From: Bradyrhizobium erythrophlei
GTDB taxonomy: Bacteria > Pseudomonadota > Alphaproteobacteria > Rhizobiales > Xanthobacteraceae
Assembly (NCBI RefSeq): GCF_900129505.1
Contig: NZ_LT670818.1
Location: 1,116,001-1,180,000, forward strand
Direction of reading: 5' to 3'
DNA length: 64,000 nucleotides
Part shown: positions 1 to 7,712 of the stretch, piece by piece
How positions within the stretch are numbered: position 1 is the first letter of the stretch
Layout of the letters: every line of letters begins with the position of its first letter
Notes under the pieces: generated by a model
Database searches by the model: none
Seen by the model: only the letters and a program-made list of their open reading frames with translations
What the model was told of the DNA's origin: nothing
Program-made: the position numbers and the translations under genes

Positions 1-54
1 CAGCAGCCTCCAGGTTGCAAATCCGGCGCGAACAAAAAATCGTGCACGTCAGGA

Positions 55-83
55 TTGTTTCGAAGGCTATTTTGGAATAATAT
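55..83 (+). promoter_or_regulatory. Sigma-70-like promoter of the cold-shock gene
   Basis: A TTGTTT hexamer (55-60) and a TAATAT hexamer (78-83) are separated by 17 bases. Transcription would start near position 90 and give an untranslated leader of about 140 bases before the cold-shock start codon. Long leaders are usual for cspA-type genes, where they affect mRNA stability and translation. The call rests only on hexamer match and spacing. Confidence 0.45.
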
Positions 84-231
84 GACTTATCGATTTTCGG
101 CCGGACGACATTAGCTATCCACCGGTACAGCCGGTTTAGACGCTGACGACCCTTCCAAAAATTCGATCTCACCAGCCTGTCGAAAGCAGGCTTCTAGTAT
201 ACCTATCTTGAGAAGGGACTATCCCGTGAGC

Positions 232-438
232 ATGGGAACCGTGAAGTGGTTTAACGCAACCAAGGGCTTCGGCTTCATTCAACCGGACGACGGTGGCAAC
301 GACGTGTTCGTGCACATCAGCGCCGTAGAACGCGCCGGCCTTGGCACGCTGCGTGAAGGCCAGAAGATCTCCTACGAAATCGTGGCGGATCGCCGCTCTG
401 GCAAGTCTTCGGCCGACAATCTTCGCGCCGCCGGCTAA
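232..438 (+). CDS. Cold-shock protein, CspA family
   Basis: This 68-residue protein is a single cold-shock domain that binds single-stranded RNA or DNA and probably acts as an RNA chaperone in the cytoplasm. It begins MGTVKWFN and carries both nucleic-acid-binding motifs: RNP1 (KGFGFI, about residues 12-17) and RNP2 (VFVHIS, about 25-30). Length is typical of bacterial CspA proteins. The ATG at 232 was chosen over an in-frame upstream ATG at 208 because the family always starts at MxxGTVKWFN. It is monocistronic: a promoter lies upstream and a strong terminator follows about 40 bases after the stop. Whether it is truly cold-induced cannot be told, because alphaproteobacteria carry several such genes. 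Confidence 0.95.
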   Translation: MGTVKWFNATKGFGFIQPDDGGNDVFVHISAVERAGLGTLREGQKISYEIVADRRSGKSSADNLRAAG

Positions 439-480
439 ACGAATTTCGACAGCTTACGCTGCGAAATTTTATCCGAAATA

Positions 481-509
481 AAAAGGCCGCGCACCGTGCG
501 CGGCCTTTT
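481..509. terminator. Rho-independent terminator after the cold-shock gene (bidirectional)
   Basis: A perfect 13-base stem (481-493 with 497-509) and a 3-base loop have four A on the left and four T on the right. It can therefore end transcription of the cold-shock gene from the left and of the converging TadE-like genes from the right. Confidence 0.85.
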
Positions 510-560
510 GATTTGAACGGCGTTTGGATTTGAAGGGCGCGCGTGAATTTGGGGGTAAAG

Positions 561-1190
561 CTAGTGCGGACAGGCAGGCCAGACGCCTGACGTCGGGGTC
601 GGATAAATGACGCAGGACGACTGACGCGGCCGCGTATAAGCGTTGTCCTTCAGATTGATCCCGGCCTTTGCCATCACATAGCCGACAGTGGGCTTGTAGA
701 GATAACTGGTTTCACTGAAGATCAGATACTGACCCGCAACTACGTTGCCCGCTGTGTCCTTCGCTATGATCGTCGACGGAATTGCAACCACAGTGCCTGG
801 CGTGCGCCGCCCCGGTCCCAGCGGTTCGCTCCACTGGACATAGGCATTGGAAGTCGCAGGATCGATCCACAATTCGGTTATCGTTAAATTCAGCGGCGTC
901 GGATCATATGGGTACAGCTCCGCCTTGGCCGTGATCGTAAAATTCGTGATATCGGCATCGCTCACGGAGAGCGATTGCGACGTGAGATCGCTCAGCAGCC
1001 GCGCCACCAGCGTCATCTTGCGATCGACCGCGACGCCCGATGAAAACTCGATCGTGCCGAAGAACATCAGCAGCATGACCGGCACAATCACGGCGAATTC
1101 GGTCGCCGCGATGCCGCGGCAATCATGGAGCAGACCGCAAAGCAAACGGCCTGTGCGATGTGCTATCTTCTGCATCGGCGTAACCATCAA
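561..1190 (-). CDS. TadE-like pseudopilin / pilus assembly protein
   Basis: This 209-residue protein has a positively charged N-terminus, then a GIAATEFAVIVPVML segment (about residues 27-41) with a single transmembrane helix, then a periplasmic domain. The TEF motif before the hydrophobic helix is the TadE/TadF pseudopilin signature; such proteins are cleaved by the prepilin peptidase and help initiate Flp pili. Two cysteines lie near the C-terminus. Its start overlaps the end of the next TadE-like gene by 4 bases (1187-1190), so the two are translationally coupled. The tad core genes lie 3 kb away, supporting the assignment. Which of TadE, TadF or TadG it matches cannot be decided by eye. 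Confidence 0.85.
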   Translation of the reverse strand: MMVTPMQKIAHRTGRLLCGLLHDCRGIAATEFAVIVPVMLLMFFGTIEFSSGVAVDRKMTLVARLLSDLTSQSLSVSDADITNFTITAKAELYPYDPTPLNLTITELWIDPATSNAYVQWSEPLGPGRRTPGTVVAIPSTIIAKDTAGNVVAGQYLIFSETSYLYKPTVGYVMAKAGINLKDNAYTRPRQSSCVIYPTPTSGVWPACPH

Positions 1191-1756
1191 TAGGGTTCGA
1201 CGTGAAAGGCGGTCGTGGCGGACAGCAGCCTTTTGCTGTTACTGGTGCCACGACCGATATTTGCAATGTTGTAGCCGAGACCGGTCACGAACAGCGGCCA
1301 TTGATAGAAGCCGCGGACCACGACGGTCGCCGAGCTGTTCTTTGGCGGCAGCTGAAACGTAAGATTGCTGTTATCGTAATTTCCGGAACCGTCGATCGGG
1401 TCGGTGATCACGATCGCCGTGCCCGCGGGAGCGAATCTTACATCGATATCGATGGGGCAGGTCATCAGCACCTGAACGCGATTGCAGAGATCGGCCTTGA
1501 ACGCCGCTTCCTGTTGCGCCGTGCTCAATCCGCTGTCCTGCAATTGATGCGTATAGAGCTGCCGACCGCTGTCCTGGATGCCCGACTCAAGATACTGGCT
1601 TGCAAAAAACACCATCGATGTCTCGATGATCGCAAACAGCAGGGCGATGAACACCGGCGCGACCAGTGCGAATTCGACGGCGGCCGAGCCCCGCCGGCTG
1701 CGGCGGAATCGGCGCAATCTGTTTCGCAACGAGGCTGTTGAAGCGGCACGCGACAT
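1187..1756 (-). CDS. TadE-like pseudopilin / pilus assembly protein
   Basis: This 189-residue protein has an arginine-rich N-terminus, then RRGSAAVEFALVAPVF (about residues 21-36) and a hydrophobic helix. GxxAVEFALVAPVF is the classic TadE signature, with the conserved glutamate needed by type IV-like pseudopilins. The remainder is predicted to be periplasmic. It is the first gene of a two-gene unit and its stop overlaps the start of the second TadE-like gene. It should work with the Tad secretion apparatus encoded at 4.0-14.2 kb. Confidence 0.88.
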   Translation of the reverse strand: MSRAASTASLRNRLRRFRRSRRGSAAVEFALVAPVFIALLFAIIETSMVFFASQYLESGIQDSGRQLYTHQLQDSGLSTAQQEAAFKADLCNRVQVLMTCPIDIDVRFAPAGTAIVITDPIDGSGNYDNSNLTFQLPPKNSSATVVVRGFYQWPLFVTGLGYNIANIGRGTSNSKRLLSATTAFHVEPY

Positions 1757-1899
1757 CGAGAAATCCTTGCAGTCGAACAGCGACGAGCTGACCGCAAGGA
1801 TTACCCGAAAGTGATTGTCGATTGGTTTCAGCCGACCGCGGCAGCGGGCCCCCTTCGGTTAACCTCGCGTTAGCCGTTTCCAGAGGAGCGACGAAACGC

Positions 1900-1926
1900 A
1901 AAAAAAGGACCGCGGCGAGGCGGTCC
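1900..1926 (-). terminator. Rho-independent terminator of the CpaC-N-domain gene
   Basis: Read on the minus strand, a 7-base GC-rich stem (1926-1920 with 1913-1907) is followed by seven T (1906-1900). It lies about 80 bases after the stop of the minus-strand gene ending at 2006. It separates that gene from the TadE pair, which must then have its own promoter. Confidence 0.75.
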
Positions 1927-2005
1927 TGCTGTTGGCGATGCGGCGAGGTCGCCGCCACCGTGGCGCCTGCCGCCAGGCGGCTGTGGCCGAACCCGGCTGG
2001 CGTGG

Positions 2006-2512
2006 TTAGTTGGTCTTGCCTGCCGCCACGGCGCTGCCGCTGGCCTGGCTGGAGAGCGTGCCGGCCTGATCCATCACCGCCTTGAAGTAGCTATCGCCGT
2101 CACCAAGCGTGGCGCGCCGCTGGCAGATCGGCATGCAGCTATAGGACTCGCGGTCGATCCCGCGATAGATCGTGACCAGCTGGTCGGTGGGACCTTCGAC
2201 CTGGATGACGCGGTCCACCAGCACCTCGCCGGCGCGGTCCATGGCAATGAAATTGGTGGCGCCGTACCCCTTGCCGGTGACCACGAGAATTCCGCCGGTC
2301 TGCAGGGTTACATCCGCAATCAGCGGGTTTCCGACCACGATGGTGGCGACACGGGTGGGAAGTTTGACGAGCTTGGCCTGATCGACATTGACCGCGATGG
2401 CATCCACGGACGGCTCCGCCATCACGGCAGCCGGCCACAGCAGCATCCCGATCGCAAGCGACCGAAATCCGAACGACGCGCGCGCGCGCCCACGCAGGAA
2501 ACTGAACGACAT
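2006..2512 (-). CDS. Small pilus assembly protein, CpaC/RcpA N-terminal domain only
   Basis: This 168-residue protein has a signal peptide ending near AVMAEP (about residue 33). One domain follows, matching the N-terminal domain of the CpaC/RcpA secretin (PilQ-N/T2SS-T3SS N-domain type): VNVDQAKLVKLPTRVATIVV, then GNPLIADV and GYGATNFIAMD. The same pattern occurs at the start of full-length CpaC encoded at 5485 (SIVIDLPRDIKDVLVADPKI, then GATVGQTNIVFFD). The secretin pore domain is absent. A short cysteine-containing tail (SCMPIC) follows. It is probably a periplasmic accessory of the Tad secretin. The length and signal peptide look intact, so I do not call it a fragment. Confidence 0.8.
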   Translation of the reverse strand: MSFSFLRGRARASFGFRSLAIGMLLWPAAVMAEPSVDAIAVNVDQAKLVKLPTRVATIVVGNPLIADVTLQTGGILVVTGKGYGATNFIAMDRAGEVLVDRVIQVEGPTDQLVTIYRGIDRESYSCMPICQRRATLGDGDSYFKAVMDQAGTLSSQASGSAVAAGKTN

Positions 2513-2635
2513 ACTCTACCCCGGGACGTTGACTAGCCGGCTAAAGCGATATGCAGCGGACCGGCGCCCGACAGGGGCAATCTAGCCGTCAATGTGTGAA
2601 CGTTCCGCAAACGGCGCGGAACAAAGCTTACAGAC

Positions 2636-3466
2636 CTAGAGTTGCCGGAACGGATAGACCAGCTGCCCGGCGATCTCGTGCGGAATCGCCGGTTCGTCCT
2701 TGCCGTAAACCTCGGGCAGCTTGTTTTCCGGCATCCGGAAGGTGCCAAACATCAGGTCCCAGAGCGGAAAAGTCCCGGCGAAGTTGGTATTGCCGCCCTC
2801 TTCCAGCGCGGTGTGATGCCAGCGGTGGAACACCGGCGTCGCCAGCACGTATTTGAACGGGCCGAGCGTCCAGTTGAGGTTGGCGTGAACGAAAGCCGAA
2901 TGGAAGGTCGTGAACGGCCCGACCCACAGCATGATGTTCGGCGAGATCCCGGCCATCAGCAGGATGACGTCGACCATGATGGTGCCGAGGAACAGGTTCA
3001 CCGGATGGAAGCGCGCCGCCGAAATCCAGTCGAGCTCCTCGGAGGAATGGTGGATCGCATGGTATTTCCAGAACCCGCCGCCGTGAAACAGCCGGTGCAG
3101 CCAGTACAGCATGAAGTCCGACGCCACCAGGAACAGAACCGCCTGGAGCCAGAGCGGCAATTCGGACAAGGGCCCGTGGCCATTGTCGTAGAAGGCGATC
3201 AGCGCGTCGGCGTCATGAATCTTGAAGACCACGCCGGCGCCGAGCACCATTAGCCCGATCCGCAATACCCGCGCGAACAATGGCACCAAGAACCAGTAGC
3301 AGAGGTCGGTGACCAGTTCGCGCTTGCGCCACCAGGGTGTGCCGGGGTTGCAGGCCCAGAAATGGGTCGCCACCGAGAATACCAGCGCCAGCCCGATCGT
3401 GATCGGCACTACCTTGGCAATCGTCCCGCCGAGCATCTCGACGACTTCGAGCGGTAAATTCGACAT
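2636..3466 (-). CDS. Fatty acid hydroxylase / sterol desaturase family membrane enzyme
   Basis: A 276-residue integral membrane di-iron enzyme. It has hydrophobic helices at about residues 15-35, 45-80 and 105-125 and the histidine clusters that bind the two irons: HRLFH (about 123-127), HAIHH (about 136-140) and HRWHH (about 215-219). Members hydroxylate or desaturate lipids, sterols, carotenoids or hopanoids; the substrate cannot be read from sequence. It stands alone between two tad-related genes with no sign of co-transcription, so a role in piliation is not implied. Confidence 0.88.
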   Translation of the reverse strand: MSNLPLEVVEMLGGTIAKVVPITIGLALVFSVATHFWACNPGTPWWRKRELVTDLCYWFLVPLFARVLRIGLMVLGAGVVFKIHDADALIAFYDNGHGPLSELPLWLQAVLFLVASDFMLYWLHRLFHGGGFWKYHAIHHSSEELDWISAARFHPVNLFLGTIMVDVILLMAGISPNIMLWVGPFTTFHSAFVHANLNWTLGPFKYVLATPVFHRWHHTALEEGGNTNFAGTFPLWDLMFGTFRMPENKLPEVYGKDEPAIPHEIAGQLVYPFRQL

Positions 3467-3543
3467 GGCGGCCTCATCTGATCAGGGACTTAAGGGGTAG
3501 CGCCCCGCGCTTAAGGAGCGGTGAATCGGGCCGGCCCATACTC

Positions 3544-3740
3544 TATAATCGAGGCGGCCGAAGCCCACACCGCATTGTAATCAATCCCTTCATTGGAAAT
3601 TTACTCTGCTCGACAACTGGCCGACGCGGCGATGTTTGCGCGATCGAATTAACCGCACCTCAAGCTCCCGACCGTAGCGTTGCGCCGTGGTCACGGTGCT
3701 GAGAACGCGGCAAGGCCCTCGGCAGTCCGGGGCCTTTGTT
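3544..3740 (+). ncRNA. Possible small RNA: consensus -10 box to intrinsic terminator
   Basis: A perfect TATAAT box (3544-3549) is followed about 160 bases later by a hairpin (3712-3718 with 3730-3736) and a T-rich run (TTTGTTGTTT). No convincing coding frame lies between. This is the layout of a short non-coding transcript of about 185 bases. The -35 region is poor, so the call is tentative. No known RNA family was recognised. Confidence 0.2.
3712..3740 (+). terminator. Rho-independent terminator upstream of the cpa operon
   Basis: A 7-base stem AAGGCCC/GGGCCTT with an 11-base loop is followed by TTGTTGTTT. It would end any plus-strand transcript starting in 3467-3700 and insulate the small gene at 3770 and cpaA. 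Confidence 0.55.
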
Positions 3741-3769
3741 GTTTCCACCGTATGTTGAGTGGCGTAACG

Positions 3770-3910
3770 ATGCGTAAGCCAGAAGCAACCGCGGTCCGGA
3801 AAAACCCGCTCACGGCCGGTCACCGGGAAGAGGCGCCGACGGAACTCGTCTGCCTCGCGCTGGCGCTGGCGGTCGTCGTTCTCTTCATACGGATCGCCAG
3901 CATATGGTGA
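3770..3910 (+). CDS. Small single-helix membrane protein, function unknown
   Basis: This 46-residue open frame has a basic N-terminus and a C-terminal hydrophobic helix (LVCLALALAVVVLFIRIASIW, about residues 26-46). It lies 108 bases upstream of the prepilin peptidase gene in the same orientation, where an flp pilin gene often sits. It lacks the pilin signature (glycine cleavage site, then the ATAIEYGLI-type core), so it is not a pilin. A terminator lies just before it, which argues for starting at the ATG at 3770 rather than the in-frame upstream ATG at 3680. Confidence 0.4.
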   Translation: MRKPEATAVRKNPLTAGHREEAPTELVCLALALAVVVLFIRIASIW

Positions 3911-4018
3911 CGCTTCCAGGGGACCAGCGCTGCGGGCAGTTTCCCGATTGTTCATTTCTCGCCGCTAGGCTTCTGCGACGCTTCGACCTCGCGTCAGCCA
4001 CACGCGTCCGGTAAGCCC

Positions 4019-4543
4019 ATGATCCTCGACATCGCGCGCCTTCTGCTGTTTCCCGCTCTGATGGCGTTCGCCGCCGCGAGCGACCTTTTCACCATGACGA
4101 TCTCGAATCGGGTGTCGCTGGTGCTGGCGGCGGGCTTTCTGGTGCTCGCGCTGATGAGCGGCATGGCGCCTTACGACATCCTGATCCATGTCGGCGCCGG
4201 CGCGGCCGTGCTCGTGGTGGGCTTCGGCTGCTTCGCCATGGGCTGGATGGGCGGCGGCGATGCCAAGGTGGCGGCTGCGGCGGCGCTCTGGTTCGGCTTT
4301 GCCCACCTGTTGGACTATCTGGTTTATGCCTCGCTGTTCGGCGGCGCCCTGACGCTGCTGCTGCTGCAGTTCCGGCAATGGCCGCTGCCCTACCAGCTCG
4401 CCGGACAGCCCTGGCTCATCAAGCTGCACGCCAAGGAAAGCGGCATTCCCTACGGCATCGCGCTCGCGATCGGCGCGCTGATGGTCTACCCGGAGACCGA
4501 ATGGATCAACGCGGTCGACCTCGCTCGCTTCGCGATTGGCTGA
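4019..4543 (+). CDS. cpaA: Prepilin peptidase CpaA/TadV (type IV leader peptidase, A24 family)
   Basis: A 174-residue polytopic inner-membrane aspartyl protease that removes the leader of Flp prepilin and TadE/F-like pseudopilins. Both catalytic aspartates are visible: SDLFTMTI (about residue 22) and the GxGD motif as GGGDAK (about 81). The protein is short and lacks the N-terminal methylase domain of PilD, as is typical for CpaA/TadV. It is the first core gene of the plus-strand tad operon. The 129-base gap before cpaB could hold a promoter. Confidence 0.93.
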   Translation: MILDIARLLLFPALMAFAAASDLFTMTISNRVSLVLAAGFLVLALMSGMAPYDILIHVGAGAAVLVVGFGCFAMGWMGGGDAKVAAAAALWFGFAHLLDYLVYASLFGGALTLLLLQFRQWPLPYQLAGQPWLIKLHAKESGIPYGIALAIGALMVYPETEWINAVDLARFAIG

Positions 4544-4672
4544 TCGCGCCGGATAAACCCCGCGTTAAGGCGATTTAGATACGCCTCATTAACCATGCTT
4601 TGACGAATAGCTGGTCAACTCCCATCACGGCGGCGGAACCGTCGCGCGGGTTTTGTGGAAAGTGAAGCGTAA

Positions 4673-5467
4673 ATGAATAGGGCACGCATTGTCGTCCTGA
4701 GCATCGCTGTCGGTGCCGGCGGCGTCGCCGCATATCTTGCTAGCGGGTCGGACGACAAGCCACAGCCGGCGGCACCGCAAGCACAGCTGCAGACCGTCGA
4801 CGTTCTCGTCGCCAAGGCCGATATCGGCCTCGGCCAGACCGTCACGCCCCAAGACATGGTCTGGCAGACCTGGCCGGCGGCGTCGGCCAGCAATACCTTC
4901 ATCCGCCGCAACGAGCGTCCCGACGCGACCACCCAGGTCGCCGGCTCGATCGCACGCGCCCCTTTCATCGCAGGCGAACCGATCCGCGAGCCGAAACTCG
5001 TCAAGGCCAACGGCTCCGGCTTCATGGCGGCCATCCTGCCCACCGGCATGCGTGCCATCTCGACCGAAATCTCGCCGGAAACCGGCGCGGGCGGCTTCAT
5101 CCTGCCCAACGACCGCGTCGACGTCATCCTTTCCAAGCGCGAGAAGAATGCCGCGCTGCCGGGCTCGCCCGACGTCGTCAAATCGGAAATCATCATGTCG
5201 AATATCCGCGTTCTCGCGATCGACCAGGCTCCGAAGGAAAAGGACGGCCAGAACGCCGTGGTCGGCAAGACCGTCACGCTGGAGCTGAAGCCCGAGCAGG
5301 CCGAGATGCTGGCCCGCGCGCGCCAGACCGGCACGCTGCAACTGGCGCTGCGCAGCCTCGCCGATATGCACATGGTCGAAAACACCCAGGATCCGTCCGC
5401 GAGGGGCGGTGACACCATCAACGTGGTTCGCTACGGCGTCTCAAGCTCGACGACGACACAGAAGTGA
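4673..5467 (+). CDS. cpaB: Flp pilus assembly protein CpaB/RcpC
   Basis: A 264-residue periplasmic protein with one N-terminal membrane anchor (IVVLSIAVGAGGVAAYLA, about residues 6-23). A SAF-type domain follows (VDVLVAKADIGLGQTVTPQD, about 42-61), then an RcpC/CpaB domain with TGMRAISTEISPETGAGGFI and NDRVDVIL. It is thought to stabilise or gate the CpaC secretin. It sits directly before cpaC, whose ATG follows 17 bases after this stop. Confidence 0.93.
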   Translation: MNRARIVVLSIAVGAGGVAAYLASGSDDKPQPAAPQAQLQTVDVLVAKADIGLGQTVTPQDMVWQTWPAASASNTFIRRNERPDATTQVAGSIARAPFIAGEPIREPKLVKANGSGFMAAILPTGMRAISTEISPETGAGGFILPNDRVDVILSKREKNAALPGSPDVVKSEIIMSNIRVLAIDQAPKEKDGQNAVVGKTVTLELKPEQAEMLARARQTGTLQLALRSLADMHMVENTQDPSARGGDTINVVRYGVSSSTTTQK

Positions 5468-5484
5468 TCGAAAGGACGCTCGAT

Positions 5485-6951
5485 ATGAAATGCGGGGCAA
5501 TTCAGCCGGCGATGCGGACCTTCCTGGTCCGCGCCCTGTCGTTTTCGGCGGTCACGGCGCTCACGATCAATCCGGCGCTGACGCCCGTGCTGGCGGCCGA
5601 TTATCGCGCGCCGGCCCCCGTGGTCGCCGATGGCCAGCTGAATGCGCGTTTCCTCTCGCTCGGCATCGGCAAATCGATCGTGATCGACCTGCCGCGCGAC
5701 ATCAAGGATGTGCTGGTCGCCGATCCCAAGATCGCCAACGCCGTGGTCCGCTCGGCGCAGCGCGCCTACATCATCGGTGCCACGGTCGGCCAGACCAACA
5801 TCGTGTTCTTCGATTCCGCGGGCCAGCAGATCGCCGCCTACGACATCGCGGTCAAGCGTGACCTCAACGGCGTGCGCGCCGCGCTGAAGCAGACGCTGCC
5901 CAACGCCGACATCCAGATCGACGGCCTCGGCGAGGGCGTGATCCTGACCGGCTCGGCAGCCAGCCCGATCGACGCGCAGCAGGCGGGCGATCTGGCGGCG
6001 CGGTTGGTCGGCGGCGCCGACAAGGTCGTCAACTCGATCACGGTCCGCGGCCGCGACCAGGTGATGCTGAAGGTTACGGTCGCCGAGGTGCAGCGCTCGA
6101 TCGTCAAGCAGATGGGCATCGACCTCAGTGCCAGCATGAATTACGGCACGACGGCCGTGACCTTCAACAACAGCACCCCATTCACCGCAAACAACGGGCC
6201 TCTTGTCCCCACCAACAATTTGACGACATCGTTCGGCTCGACGCCGTCGGTGCAGGCCACGCTGCGCGCGATGGAAAGCGCGGGCGTGGTGCGGACGCTG
6301 GCGGAGCCGAACCTGACGGCGATCTCCGGAGAGTCCGCGACCTTCATTTCGGGCGGCGAATTTCCGATTCCGACCGGCGTGACCTGCCAGACGACCACGA
6401 ACGGCGCGATCGGAAACTGCGTTCAGACCGTTAGTTTCAAGAAATTCGGCATCTCGCTCAACTTCACACCGGTGGTGCTGACCGAGGGGCGGATCAGCCT
6501 GCGGGTGATGACCGAAGTGTCGGAAGTCTCGCTCGAAAACTCCTTGAACGGCGGCGCCGGTGGAACCTCGATTCCTTCGATCAAGACCCGCCGCGCGGAG
6601 ACGACGCTGGAGATTCCGTCGGGCGGCGCGATGGCCATGGCGGGCCTGATCCAGGATCAGACCAAACAGGCGATCAACGGATTGCCCGGCCTGTCGACAT
6701 TGCCGGTTCTCGGGTCGCTGTTCCGCAGCCGGGATTACGTCAACAACCAGACCGAACTGATGGTGATCGTGACGCCCTTTATCGTTCGCGCCGTCGCGCC
6801 GAAGGATCTGTCGCGCCCGGATGACGGGTTTGCGGCGGCATCCGATCCGCAGGCCGATCTGCTCGGCAGCATCAATCGCATCTACGGCGTCCCGGGCCGC
6901 GTCGAGCCGGCGCGGAATTATCGCGGCACCTACGGCTTTATCACCGACTGA
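5485..6951 (+). CDS. cpaC: Outer-membrane secretin CpaC/RcpA of the Tad pilus
   Basis: A 488-residue secretin forming the outer-membrane channel for Flp pili. A signal peptide ends near VLAADY. The N-terminal pilus domain (IGKSIVIDLPRDIKDVLVAD), a BON/N1-like domain (about residues 140-190) and the C-terminal secretin domain follow. The last contains VRTLAEPNLTAISGESATFI, GGEFPIP and the final NQTELMVIVTPFIV. The ATG at 5485 was preferred to the GTG at 5464 because a GAAAGGA ribosome site (5469-5475) lies at good distance and the product then begins with a proper signal sequence. Confidence 0.95.
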   Translation: MKCGAIQPAMRTFLVRALSFSAVTALTINPALTPVLAADYRAPAPVVADGQLNARFLSLGIGKSIVIDLPRDIKDVLVADPKIANAVVRSAQRAYIIGATVGQTNIVFFDSAGQQIAAYDIAVKRDLNGVRAALKQTLPNADIQIDGLGEGVILTGSAASPIDAQQAGDLAARLVGGADKVVNSITVRGRDQVMLKVTVAEVQRSIVKQMGIDLSASMNYGTTAVTFNNSTPFTANNGPLVPTNNLTTSFGSTPSVQATLRAMESAGVVRTLAEPNLTAISGESATFISGGEFPIPTGVTCQTTTNGAIGNCVQTVSFKKFGISLNFTPVVLTEGRISLRVMTEVSEVSLENSLNGGAGGTSIPSIKTRRAETTLEIPSGGAMAMAGLIQDQTKQAINGLPGLSTLPVLGSLFRSRDYVNNQTELMVIVTPFIVRAVAPKDLSRPDDGFAAASDPQADLLGSINRIYGVPGRVEPARNYRGTYGFITD

Positions 6952-6971
6952 GCCGGGACGAGGATCATACG

Positions 6972-7712
6972 ATGACAACCCAAATACCCCTCGATTGCAA
7001 TCGAGCCCTGCGCATCGCCGGCGCGCTTGTCGGTCTGGCCCTGGCGCTGGGAGCCTGCACGCACACCGATGAGGCGTTGACGACGGCGAGCGTTCCCGCC
7101 GATTACCGCCTGCGTCATCCGATCGCCGTTCAGGAAGCCGACCAATCCGTGGTGATCTTCGTCGGTCATGCCCGTGGCGGTCTCTCCGCCGAACAGCGCG
7201 CCGACGTGATGGGACTGGCACAAACCTGGCTCCACGAAGGCACCGGCGCGATCAACGCCGACGTGCCGGTCGACACGCCCAACGCCCGCGCGGCCGCAGA
7301 CGCGGTGCGGGAAATCCAGTCCCTGCTCGCAGCCGCCGGCGTGCCGCCGCGCGGACTTCTCGTGCGCCATTATCATCCCAACGACCCGCGCCAGCTGGCG
7401 GCGATCCGGCTGAGCTATCCGAGAATCTCGGCGGTCGCCGGCCCCTGCGGCGTCTGGCCGGAGGATCTCGGCCCCTCGATCAAGAACAAGAGCTATCTCG
7501 AGAACCAGCAGTACTTCAATTTCGGCTGCGCCTATCAGCGCAACATGGCGGCGATGGTCGACAATCCCGCGGACCTCGTGCAACCGCGGGCTGAAACGCC
7601 GCCCTACACGATGCGACGCGCCGAAGCGTTCGAGAAGTATCGCAAGGGCACTTCGACCGCGACCAGTTATCCCGAGTCCGACAGGGCCAAACTCAGCGAT
7701 ACAGGCAAATGA
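6972..7712 (+). CDS. cpaD: Pilus assembly lipoprotein CpaD
   Basis: This 246-residue protein has a lipoprotein signal with lipobox LGAC (lipidated Cys about residue 29). The CpaD domain follows: DYRLRHPIAVQEADQ, then a region ending CGVWPEDLG and the asparagine-rich YFNFGCAYQRNMAAMVDNP. In Caulobacter CpaD is an outer-membrane lipoprotein needed to localise the secretin. Its stop overlaps the cpaE start by 4 bases (ATGA at 7709-7712), giving translational coupling. Confidence 0.93.
   Translation: MTTQIPLDCNRALRIAGALVGLALALGACTHTDEALTTASVPADYRLRHPIAVQEADQSVVIFVGHARGGLSAEQRADVMGLAQTWLHEGTGAINADVPVDTPNARAAADAVREIQSLLAAAGVPPRGLLVRHYHPNDPRQLAAIRLSYPRISAVAGPCGVWPEDLGPSIKNKSYLENQQYFNFGCAYQRNMAAMVDNPADLVQPRAETPPYTMRRAEAFEKYRKGTSTATSYPESDRAKLSDTGK

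Noticed and set aside
3680..3769. Upstream part of the small membrane protein frame before cpaA
   Set aside because: It crosses a terminator hairpin and has no ribosome site; the ATG at 3770 is more likely.
5431..7221. A 596-codon minus-strand frame over cpaC
   Set aside because: Shadow of the secretin gene; arginine/aspartate-rich translation with no recognisable domain.
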